Part shown: one piece after another, positions 1 through 6,941 of the stretch
Layout: each line of letters opens with the position of its first letter
Position numbering within the stretch: position 1 is the stretch's first letter
DNA from: an uncultured Adlercreutzia sp.
Lineage (GTDB): Bacteria; Actinomycetota; Coriobacteriia; Coriobacteriales; Eggerthellaceae
DNA: 64,000 nucleotides
Reading direction: 5' to 3'
Assembly: GCA_910589165.1 (NCBI GenBank)
Contig: CAJUSP010000010.1
Coordinates: 1 to 64,000, forward strand
Translations under genes and position numbers: made by a program
The notes under the pieces: model-generated
What the model was told of the DNA's origin: nothing
What the model saw: only the letters and a program-made list of their open reading frames with translations
Databases searched by the model: none

Positions 1-418
1 TGCCGAAAGCGTCGATGTACACCAGGTCGGTCGTGGGAAGCATCGACCAGGGGTTATCTTCCGGCGCCGTGGGGCAGGGCAGCTGCTTCTGGCTGGAAAT
101 GGGCACGTGGCGCGGGCCCATGCCGCCGATGTTCACCATGGCAGACGATCCGCCAGGGCCGCCGTTCCAGCAGAAGGTAACGGGGCGGTCGGACTTGTCC
201 TCGAGGTCGGTCACGTAGGACAGCGCGAACATGTGGCCCACAAGCGTGCCGTCGTCGGTATGCACCGGCAGCATCTCGGCGGTGGTTTCGTAGGTAAGGG
301 TTTCCTTGCCGTTTGTCCAGGTGCGGGTCACCGATGCCGGCTCGGGGACCGCAGGCTCGGGCTTTTCATCCTTCGCACCGTTCAGCGTCACGGTGAAGGA
401 CTGAGCAGTTTCAGCCAT
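1..418 (-). CDS. Peptidase S10 (serine carboxypeptidase-like), 5' part
   Basis: This gene enters the window from its 5' end and its 3' end lies beyond base 1, so only about 139 residues are visible. The translation contains the segment TFCWNGGPGGSSAMVNIGGMG, which matches the FxWNGGPGSSS oxyanion-hole region of the S10 serine carboxypeptidase family; the catalytic Ser, Asp and His lie further downstream and cannot be checked. The start ATG at 416-418 has an AAGGAG ribosome binding site at 426-431. There is no signal peptide; the first 30 residues are charged and Pro-rich, so the enzyme is probably cytoplasmic. It is transcribed away from the HipA-like gene, and the shared 302-bp intergenic region holds two large inverted repeats. 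Family assignment is fairly firm; substrate is unknown. Confidence 0.8.
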   Translation of the reverse strand, partial: MAETAQSFTVTLNGAKDEKPEPAVPEPASVTRTWTNGKETLTYETTAEMLPVHTDDGTLVGHMFALSYVTDLEDKSDRPVTFCWNGGPGGSSAMVNIGGMGPRHVPISSQKQLPCPTAPEDNPWSMLPTTDLVYIDAFG

Positions 419-565
419 GATGAGCTCCTTAGGTTGCGTTTTTCCCTGTTCAGGGTTCAGTTCGCACCCTACGCCCCAAATGTGGGGCCTTCCATGGAGA
501 AGCCTCCCCCGTCACGAAAGCAGGGGCCAGCCGAAACGCCGTCGTTACCCGCGCGGGGCTCCCAT

Positions 566-624
566 ATTTCGCCGTACGCAAGAATTTCGGCGGTTCTGGG
601 GCAAATTCGTGCGTACGACGAAAT
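566..624. repeat. Inverted repeat 1 upstream of HipA-like gene
   Basis: Two 22-nt arms (566-587 and 603-624) match at 20 of 22 positions, with a 15-nt spacer. Each arm contains the self-complementary core CGTACG and the half-site ATTTCG. It lies 97 bp upstream of the HipA-like start codon, and no T-run follows it, so a binding site or structured DNA is more likely than a terminator. Confidence 0.75.
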
Positions 625-636
625 TCTCCCGCTGAT

Positions 637-709
637 AAAACCTACAAATGCTTCTAGTATTTTCGGAAAATCCCTTTTAGAATAAAACCTAGAAGCATTT
701 ATAGGTTTT
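637..709. repeat. Inverted repeat 2, abutting the HipA-like RBS
   Basis: Arms at 637-657 and 689-709 are 21 nt long and pair at 20 of 21 positions; the spacer is 31 nt and AT-rich, with TAGAAT at 678-683 as a possible -10 element. Part of each arm reads CTAGAAGCATTT or its complement. The right arm ends one base before the GGAGG ribosome binding site at 711-715. It could be an autoregulatory operator or, if transcribed, a long hairpin next to the start. Confidence 0.8.
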
Positions 710-720
710 TGGAGGCAGCC

Positions 721-2052
721 ATGTTCGACACCACCGTTCATGAGGCAAGCACGCTGCTCGGCGTAAGCGTAGGCCGCGTGCACCAGCTCATCAAAAGCGG
801 CCAGCTTCCCGCCGAGCAGCTGGCGGGCATTTGGCTCATCGACCGCAACAGCGTGCTGACGCGGGCTGCCAACAAGCCCCAGCCTGGCCGCCCCTCCGAC
901 CCGTCGGGCTTCCGCCGTGCCGCCCGCTTTCTGCTGATGAACCGGACCCACGAGGTGCTCTCCTTCAAGTTCGACGCCTCCACCGGCGAGTTCTTCGAAG
1001 CCGACGAGATCATCGATGCCGCCCGCGCGCCCCTGTCGGTTATGTCGCCGAGGGGAACGCGCGCCTCGAAGGTGGCCCTCTCCTACTGGTGGGCCCACCG
1101 CACGATCCCGAAGGCACGCACCGGCATCGAGGAGAAACTGCGCGAGCTCGGTATCGCCGACACCTACGACCTGCCCTTCCGCAGCCTCGGCCTCTCGCTT
1201 TCCGACCAGTACTGGGTGAAGCCCTACGACAGCGATCTGCGCTGGGAGGACGTCAACTTCTTCCAGAACGATTTCGCCGAAACCGAAGCCGGCGACTGGC
1301 TGGCCGAGGTCGGGCTCGACTCCCCCGACAACACCTCCGACGGCGTGCTCTCGAAGCGCTGGATCTGCGAGGATGGCAAGCGGGTGCTCCTGAAAGGGGG
1401 GACTCTGCTCGAGCAGGAGCCCTTCAACGAGGCCATTGCCACTGAGCTGCACCGCCGCCTGCTCACGTCGGGGGAATACGTGCCCTACGAGCTGCGCCAA
1501 TGGAACGACTCCTACGTGAGCGCCTGCCCGAACTTCCTCAGCTCCACCGAGGAGCTCATACCGGCCTATTACGTCAACGAGGTGCGACCGAGGGATGATC
1601 GCGCCAATAGCTACCGCCATTACGTCGACTGCTGCCACGCCCTGGGTGTAGAAAACATCGAGGATGCCCTGGGGAAGATGATCGTCTGCGACTACCTGGT
1701 GGCCAATACCGACCGACACTGGCGCAACTTCGGCCTTGTGCGCGACGTGGAGACCCTCGAGTACCGTCCGGCCCCGCTGTTCGATTCCGGCTCGAGCCTC
1801 TGGTGCCGCGTACCCACCCGCGAGCTGCAGTACACCCCCTTCGTCTTCGACACGCGCCCGTTCTTCGACGATTCGAGCCGGCAGCTGCGCCTGGTGGACG
1901 ATGCCTCCTGGCTCGATTGCGACCAACTGGCCGGCTTTGCCGAATGGGCCACCGACTTCCTCGACGAGAACGTCTCGATGTACGGCCGCACCGATTTCGT
2001 CTTCGAGGGCATTCAGTCGCTGGTCGACCATGTGGTGGCGGTATTCGGGTAA
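721..2052 (+). CDS. HipA-like kinase with N-terminal helix-turn-helix
   Basis: The 443-residue product joins an N-terminal DNA-binding segment (about residues 1-50, excisionase/MerR-like, VHEASTLLGVSVGRVHQLIK) to a HipA-type Ser/Thr kinase fold. The catalytic loop NTDRHWRNFG is at 329-338 (Asp331, Asn336) and the metal-binding DSG at 355-357, so the kinase residues are intact. HipA kinases phosphorylate translation targets and are normally held in check by a separate HipB repressor; here no hipB is present and the DNA-binding part is in the same chain. I chose the ATG at 721 because GGAGG lies five bases upstream; an upstream in-frame TTG at 709 overlaps that site. Two large inverted repeats precede it and are the obvious candidate operators. 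Whether it acts as a toxin, a regulator or both is inference. Confidence 0.8.
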   Translation: MFDTTVHEASTLLGVSVGRVHQLIKSGQLPAEQLAGIWLIDRNSVLTRAANKPQPGRPSDPSGFRRAARFLLMNRTHEVLSFKFDASTGEFFEADEIIDAARAPLSVMSPRGTRASKVALSYWWAHRTIPKARTGIEEKLRELGIADTYDLPFRSLGLSLSDQYWVKPYDSDLRWEDVNFFQNDFAETEAGDWLAEVGLDSPDNTSDGVLSKRWICEDGKRVLLKGGTLLEQEPFNEAIATELHRRLLTSGEYVPYELRQWNDSYVSACPNFLSSTEELIPAYYVNEVRPRDDRANSYRHYVDCCHALGVENIEDALGKMIVCDYLVANTDRHWRNFGLVRDVETLEYRPAPLFDSGSSLWCRVPTRELQYTPFVFDTRPFFDDSSRQLRLVDDASWLDCDQLAGFAEWATDFLDENVSMYGRTDFVFEGIQSLVDHVVAVFG

Positions 2053-2061
2053 AACGCAGTA

Positions 2062-2078
2062 CGCCGAGCCCCTCGGCG
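2062..2078 (+). terminator. Short GC hairpin after HipA-like gene
   Basis: Seven-base stem CGCCGAG/CTCGGCG with a three-base loop, beginning ten bases after the stop codon and followed by only a short T-run (GAGGTTT). Probably a weak terminator. Confidence 0.45.
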
Positions 2079-2161
2079 AGGTTTAACGTGTTGGAAACGC
2101 GGGGGCGGGGGCGCTCCGCTAGACTTACGCGCAATTACTTCCCCGCAGAAAGGATTGCCCT

Positions 2162-2914
2162 ATGGCTCTGGTAGAAGGAAAGGTGGCCATCGTCACCGGC
2201 GGCACCCGCGGCATCGGCTTCACCATCGCGCGCGAATTCCTGAAGAACGGCGCGAAGGTGGCGCTGGCCGGCTCCCGCGAGGAGACGGTGAACGAGGCGC
2301 TCGCGAAGCTCGCCGAGGAGGGCCTGGCCGACAACGTCATGGGCATCGCGCCGAAGCTGACCGACCCGGAATCCGTCAAGGAGGCCTTCGACGCCGTGGT
2401 GGCCCGCTTCGGGCGCATCGATGTGCTGTGCAACAACGCCGGCATCAGCTCGCGCACGCCGCTGGTTGACTACACGCTCGACGAGTTCGAGAAGGTCATG
2501 GACCTGAACGTGAACGCCGTGTTCGTGTGCACCCAGGCCGCCGTGCGCATCATGATCGAGCAGGGCGAGGGCGGTGCCGTCATCAACACGAGCTCCATGG
2601 TGGGCAAGCACGGCCAGCCCTCCGGTTCGGCCTACCCCACCTCGAAGTTCGCCGTGAACGGGCTTACGCTGTCGCTGGCCCGCGAGCTGGCGCCGCACCG
2701 CATCCGCGTGAACGCCGTGGCCCCGGGCGTTACCCACACCGACATGGTGGACGCGCTGCCCGACTCGGTCATCAAGCCGCTTATTGCCTCTATTCCGCTG
2801 GGCCGCATGGGCGAGCCCGAGGACATCGCGAACGCCTATTTGTTCCTGGCTTCCGACATGGCCGACTACATCTCCGGCGCCGTGCTGCCGGTAGACGGCC
2901 TCTCGCGGCCGTAG
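2162..2914 (+). CDS. SDR family oxidoreductase, BaiA-like
   Basis: A classical short-chain dehydrogenase of 250 residues with the nucleotide-binding TGGTRGIG at 12-19, NNAG near 90, catalytic Ser145, and YxxxK at Tyr158-Lys162. The end of the protein (EPEDIANAYLFLASDMADYI then a PVDG motif) and several internal stretches resemble, from memory, the BaiA 3-alpha-hydroxysteroid dehydrogenases of bile-acid-converting gut bacteria, so a 3-hydroxysteroid dehydrogenase is a reasonable candidate role. Other SDR substrates cannot be excluded. The ATG has an AGAAAGGA ribosome binding site. It appears monocistronic, with its own terminator just downstream. The SDR call is firm; the steroid role is inference. 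Confidence 0.9.
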   Translation: MALVEGKVAIVTGGTRGIGFTIAREFLKNGAKVALAGSREETVNEALAKLAEEGLADNVMGIAPKLTDPESVKEAFDAVVARFGRIDVLCNNAGISSRTPLVDYTLDEFEKVMDLNVNAVFVCTQAAVRIMIEQGEGGAVINTSSMVGKHGQPSGSAYPTSKFAVNGLTLSLARELAPHRIRVNAVAPGVTHTDMVDALPDSVIKPLIASIPLGRMGEPEDIANAYLFLASDMADYISGAVLPVDGLSRP

Positions 2915-2938
2915 CGCCTCGGCTCCTTCAACTGCGCA

Positions 2939-2964
2939 AGCCGCATCTTCGGGTGCGGCTTTTT
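2939..2964 (+). terminator. Rho-independent terminator after SDR
   Basis: Stem AGCCGCA/TGCGGCT with loop TCTTCGGG followed by TTTTTC. It sits between the convergent SDR and ZIP transporter genes. Confidence 0.85.
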
Positions 2965-2985
2965 CTTTGCCCGCGCCACCGCGCC

Positions 2986-3780
2986 CTACCCCAGGGCCAC
3001 GTCCAAAATCATCATGAGCACGAAGCCGAAGGCCACGCCGATGGTGCCGATGTTCGTGTGGTGCCCCAGTTGCGTCTGGGGAATGAGCTCTTCCACCACC
3101 ACGTACATCATGGCACCGGCCGCGAAGGCCAGCACGTAGGGCAGAATGGGGGTGGCAAGCCCGGTAATGGCCAGCATGAGTAGCGCGCCCACCGGCTCCA
3201 CCGCGCCGCAGCCGGTGCCCATGATGAACGCGCGCGGGCGCGAGATGCCCGTGGATACCAGCGGCAGCGACACGATGGCCCCCTCGGGCACGTTCTGGAT
3301 GGCGATGCCGATGGACAGCGCCGTTACCGAGGCGAGCGTGATGGTGGGGTCGCCCGCCAGAAAGCCGGCGAGCACCACACCCACGGCCATGCCCTCGGGC
3401 AGGTTGTGGATGGCCAGCGCCATAAGCATCATCGTGGGCTTCTTCAGCGTGGAGGGAGCCCCTTCCGGCTCCTCGGAGCCCACGTGCAAATGGGGCGTGA
3501 AGTGATCGATAACCAGCAGCAACAGCATGCCCGAGAGGAAGCCGGCCGTCGCTGGCACCCAAGCGGGCACCGGGCCCTCCTCAGCCGCCTCGAGCGCCGG
3601 AATGAGCAGGCTCCACACGCTGGCGGCAATCATCACGCCGGCCGCGAAGCCCAAAAGCGCCTTCGTGAAGCGCTCGGACATGCCGCGGCGCAAGAACAGC
3701 ACAAGCGACGCGCCCGCCGTGTTCCCCAGAAACGGCACGATCAGCGCAATGGCCAAGGCGGCAGCAACGGCACTTTCCAC
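2986..3780 (-). CDS. ZIP family divalent metal transporter
   Basis: The 264-residue membrane protein has about eight hydrophobic segments. The central segments carry the ZIP signature residues: HNLPEGMAVG in one helix and IQNVPEGAIVSLPL in the next, the paired His/Asn-Pro-Glu motifs that form the metal site in ZupT-like proteins. The loop between helices is His-containing (HFTPHLHVG). ZIP proteins move zinc, iron or manganese into the cytoplasm; which metal cannot be read here. I set the start at a GTG (3778-3780) because GGAGGG lies six bases upstream and the hydrophobic N-terminus begins right after it; longer in-frame starts would add an arginine-rich extension with no family match. Confidence 0.85.
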   Translation of the reverse strand: MESAVAAALAIALIVPFLGNTAGASLVLFLRRGMSERFTKALLGFAAGVMIAASVWSLLIPALEAAEEGPVPAWVPATAGFLSGMLLLLVIDHFTPHLHVGSEEPEGAPSTLKKPTMMLMALAIHNLPEGMAVGVVLAGFLAGDPTITLASVTALSIGIAIQNVPEGAIVSLPLVSTGISRPRAFIMGTGCGAVEPVGALLMLAITGLATPILPYVLAFAAGAMMYVVVEELIPQTQLGHHTNIGTIGVAFGFVLMMILDVALG

Positions 3781-4031
3781 GAGTCTTCCCTCCAGCCGGT
3801 TCCGAATGTTCGTCGCACGACGCCCATTATGGCCGAAAACCCGCGGACGGCCGCAGTCATCTTCACGTTGCAACGAGAGCGAAACCTTGAGCGACACCTC
3901 AGAGGCGTCTGCTGCCGCCCCTGAACCAAACTATTCTCCGACTGTAACTATTTCGAAATGAGGATGAACGACTTTTTCGGCTATGGTGAGCCTACGCGTC
4001 CGCACGGGCGCGTGACAGAAAGGAAGCACCT

Positions 4032-4970
4032 ATGGATATTCAGAAGGTTACCGTTGCCGGCGGCGGCGTGCTGGGCAGCCAGATTGCCCTGCAGAGCGCC
4101 TACAAGGGATTCGACGTTACCATTTGGCTGCGCAGCGAGGGCTCCATCGAGCGCGCGAAGCCGAAGCTCGAGCGTCTGCGCGGCATTTACAAGAGCACGC
4201 TGGAGGCGCTGAAGACCGACCCCTCTGCCTGGTGCCGTGGCCTGACCGATTCGGCCGACGTGCCCGCCGAGAAGATCGACGAGCTTATTGCCCAGGTAGA
4301 TGCCGCCTGCGATTCCATCAAGCTCACCTGCAGCTACGATGAGGCCTTCGGCGATGCCGACCTGGTCATCGAGGCCATCGCCGAGGTGCTTACGGAAAAG
4401 GAGGCCTTCTATGCCGAGGCCTGCCCCCATATGCCCGAGCGCACCATCGTCTGCACGAATTCCTCTACCCTCCTGCCGAGCGCCATCGTGGGCTACACCG
4501 ACCGCCCCGGCAAGTTCCTGGCACTGCACTTCGCCAACAACATCTGGAAGAACAACACCGCCGAGGTGATGGGCCAGCCGGCCACGAGCCCCGAGGCCTA
4601 TCAGGCCGTGGTGCAGTTCTCCCGCGCCATCGGCATGATTCCGCTCGAGCTGAAGAAGGAGCAGCCGGGCTACCTGCTGAACTCCATGCTGGTGCCGTTC
4701 CTCAATTCCGCCGAGGCGCTGCTGGCCAACGATGTGGCCGACGTGGAGACCATCGACAAGGCCTGGATGCTGGGCACGGGCGCGCCCTTGGGCCCCTTCC
4801 GCATTCTGGACATTGTGGGCCTGAACACGGCCTACAACATTGTGGCTGCGAGTCCCGACGCCGCCGACCCCAATACCATCGCCGGCAAGATTGCCGCCAC
4901 GCTGAAGGGCTACATCGACGCCGGCAAGACCGGCGTGAACGCCGGCGAGGGCTTCTACAAGTACAACTAG
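4032..4970 (+). CDS. 3-hydroxyacyl-CoA dehydrogenase
   Basis: A 312-residue NAD-dependent dehydrogenase. The N-terminal Rossmann motif is GGGVLGSQIA (about 10-19), followed by the family's DLVIEAIAEVLTEKEAFYAE, the NSSTLLPS stretch and HFANNIWKNNTAEV, where the catalytic His is expected; the C-terminal helical domain keeps the GPFRILDIVGL and GEGFYKY segments. It converts 3-hydroxyacyl-CoA to 3-oxoacyl-CoA (or the reverse), as in butyrate-type or fatty acid metabolism. No crotonase, thiolase or acyl-CoA dehydrogenase is adjacent, so the pathway is open. The ATG follows AGAAAGGAAG. A strong terminator follows. Confidence 0.9.
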   Translation: MDIQKVTVAGGGVLGSQIALQSAYKGFDVTIWLRSEGSIERAKPKLERLRGIYKSTLEALKTDPSAWCRGLTDSADVPAEKIDELIAQVDAACDSIKLTCSYDEAFGDADLVIEAIAEVLTEKEAFYAEACPHMPERTIVCTNSSTLLPSAIVGYTDRPGKFLALHFANNIWKNNTAEVMGQPATSPEAYQAVVQFSRAIGMIPLELKKEQPGYLLNSMLVPFLNSAEALLANDVADVETIDKAWMLGTGAPLGPFRILDIVGLNTAYNIVAASPDAADPNTIAGKIAATLKGYIDAGKTGVNAGEGFYKYN

Positions 4971-4994
4971 CCGCATCAGCCAAAACTCACCGCT

Positions 4995-5027
4995 AAAGCC
5001 CGGGAGCCAAAAAGGACCCGGGCTTTT
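4995..5027 (+). terminator. Rho-independent terminator
   Basis: Stem AAGCCCGGG/CCCGGGCTT with a 12-nt loop and a TTTTT tail. It separates the dehydrogenase gene from the convergent dGTPase gene. Confidence 0.9.
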
Positions 5028-5057
5028 TGCTTGCGGGCCCGCTCGGCAGGCCACCCC

Positions 5058-6101
5058 CTAGTAAGAAAGCGCGTGGGGGATGAACAGCCGCTGGTAGGTG
5101 GCCGTGGCGAAGCGGTCGGTCATGCCGGCGATGTAGTCGGTCACCGCGCGCAAATCGTCGCCCTCGGCAATGGCGCGGTAATCCTCCGGCACCTCGTCCA
5201 GATGGTCCACGTAGTAGTCGAACAGGTCGGCGAGCAGGTGGGTGGCCTTCTCCACCTCGGCCATAACCACCGGCGCGGTGTACACGTTGGCGAACAGGAA
5301 CGCCCGCAGCTCCATCATGGCGTCCCACACCGCCTCGCTCATGGCGATGTCCCCCGTGGCCGCCGAGGTGCGCACCATGTCCCAGACCAGCGTCTCGATG
5401 CGGGCGGAGTGGTTCTCGCCCAGCACCCGGTGGGTCGATTCTGGCAGGTCGGCCTCGCGCAGAATACCGGCCCGGATGGCGTCGTCGATGTCGTGGTTCA
5501 CATAGGCGATGCGGTCGGCGGTGCCCACGATGCGCCCCTCCAGGGTTTCGGCGCGCAAATCGCCCGTATGGTTCAGAATGCCGTCGCGCACCTCGAAGGT
5601 GAGGTTCAGGCCCGCGCCGCCGTTCTCGATGCGCTCCACCACCCGCACCGACTGCTCGTTGTGGCGGTAGAGAGCCGCGGCCTCGGGCGAGGCCGGGTTG
5701 ATGCCCCGGTGCCGCGCGATGCTTCCCGCGAGCGCCGCCTCGCCGGTGTGGCCGAAGGGGGTGTGACCCAAATCGTGGCCGAGCGCGATGGCCTCGGTGA
5801 GATCCTCGTTCAGGCCGAGGGCGCGCGTGATGGTGCGCGCAATCTGCGCCACCTCAAGCGTGTGAGTCAGCCGCGTGCGGAAGTGGTCGCCCTCAGAGGC
5901 CAAAAACACCTGGGTCTTGTGGGACAGCCGGCGAAACGACTTCGAATGCAGAATCTTGTCGCGGTCGCGCTGGTATTCCGTGCGCAGCGCGTCGGCATCG
6001 GCCGAGCGCGCCCGCCCCTCGCTTTCAGCCGCGCGGGCGGCGTCTTCGGCCAGCTCGTCCCGCTCGCGCCGCTCCTGATCCTCCCGATGCACGATGCGCA
6101 T
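5058..6101 (-). CDS. dgt: Deoxyguanosinetriphosphate triphosphohydrolase-like protein
   Basis: An HD-superfamily phosphohydrolase of 347 residues. The conserved N-terminal block (RDRDKILHSKSFRRLSHKTQ), HTLEVAQIART and GHDLGHTPFGHTGE with the HD metal ligands are all present, which is the pattern of bacterial dGTPase-like proteins that split dNTPs into nucleoside and triphosphate and affect dNTP pools. The start ATG at 6099-6101 has AGGAGG four bases upstream; in-frame upstream starts lack a good site. The gene is convergent with the preceding dehydrogenase. In many actinobacteria this family lies near dnaG; nothing related is adjacent here. Confidence 0.88.
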   Translation of the reverse strand: MRIVHREDQERRERDELAEDAARAAESEGRARSADADALRTEYQRDRDKILHSKSFRRLSHKTQVFLASEGDHFRTRLTHTLEVAQIARTITRALGLNEDLTEAIALGHDLGHTPFGHTGEAALAGSIARHRGINPASPEAAALYRHNEQSVRVVERIENGGAGLNLTFEVRDGILNHTGDLRAETLEGRIVGTADRIAYVNHDIDDAIRAGILREADLPESTHRVLGENHSARIETLVWDMVRTSAATGDIAMSEAVWDAMMELRAFLFANVYTAPVVMAEVEKATHLLADLFDYYVDHLDEVPEDYRAIAEGDDLRAVTDYIAGMTDRFATATYQRLFIPHALSY

Positions 6102-6263
6102 GGGGCCTCCTTCCGTCATCGTGCCCCCAGTGTAGCAAAACGGACGGCGACCGCGCACCGCGAACCCCCTCGGTCAACAAGGCGGCAACGGTGAGTTAAA
6201 TCCTGAGAAATAAGGTCGAGCTGCACCCCGCCCGCCGCGCGCCGGCGGAGTAGGCTTGGGCCA

Positions 6264-6941
6264 ATGACCGTTCAAGAGAAGAAGCTTCTCATGGCATTTC
6301 TTAGAATACGAAAGCTTACCGAACACGACGAGATCGGCTACTTCGCGCCCAAAACCTGGGAGTTCTGGCGCGCGCTGGCCGTGTGCTTCTGCCTGTGCTG
6401 CATTATCGGGCACTGGCTCGAGATGCCCTACTGCTTCTTCATGGACAAGTTCTTCGGCATTGTGGACGCCGACTACGCCGTGTGGACCGACCCGTGGTAC
6501 CACCCCTACTGGGTCTACGGCTTCGGCGCCGTGTTCATGACGCTGCTCATTGAGCCTCTGAAGGAGCACTTCATCATGCGCCGCAAGACGCTGTGGGGCG
6601 CGTTTCTGGAATGCTTCGTGGCCGCCATCCTCATCGCCATGGTGCTGGAGCTGGTCATGGGCTGGCTCGTGAACCAGCCCGACCCCGTCACCGGCGAGTA
6701 CCCCTTCTGGGACAACTCGCAGCTGCCCGGCAACGTGCTCGGCCAGGCGTGGCTCGTGAACGACTTCTTCATCGGGCTCGTGGCCATGCTGTACGTGTGG
6801 GTCGTCTTCCCCCTTGTCTGCGAGGGCTTCATGCACCTGAGCCCGAAGGCGGCCAACGTCGTGTTCGCGCTGATCATCGTCGGCTTCGGGCTGTGCTGTC
6901 TGGCCTCGTACCTGGAGCTGGCCCTGTGGGAGAAGTACTAG
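6264..6941 (+). CDS. Membrane protein, putative ABC-transporter type IV (CmpB-like) family
   Basis: A 225-residue integral membrane protein with about six hydrophobic segments. The stretch ECFVAAILIAMVLELVMGWL followed by PFWDNSQLPGNVLGQ resembles the glutamate-containing helix and WDYS..P.N..G motif of the family annotated as putative ABC-transporter type IV (ABC_trans_CmpB), of unknown biochemical role. No ATPase partner is adjacent. Its stop codon overlaps the stop of the convergent fructose-bisphosphatase gene by three bases. The ribosome binding site is poor for the ATG at 6264 (GGAG is 14 bases upstream); ATG 6291 is an alternative start. Confidence 0.65.
   Translation: MTVQEKKLLMAFLRIRKLTEHDEIGYFAPKTWEFWRALAVCFCLCCIIGHWLEMPYCFFMDKFFGIVDADYAVWTDPWYHPYWVYGFGAVFMTLLIEPLKEHFIMRRKTLWGAFLECFVAAILIAMVLELVMGWLVNQPDPVTGEYPFWDNSQLPGNVLGQAWLVNDFFIGLVAMLYVWVVFPLVCEGFMHLSPKAANVVFALIIVGFGLCCLASYLELALWEKY

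Noticed and set aside
469..2031. A 520-codon frame on the minus strand opposite the HipA-like gene
   Set aside because: No domain in the translation, and the plus-strand frame has intact kinase motifs and a good ribosome binding site.
6173..6190. The string ACAAGGCGGCAACGG shared with 36833-36846 as a dispersed repeat
   Set aside because: At the second site it is one arm of a terminator and the match is short; two copies are not enough to claim a repeat family.
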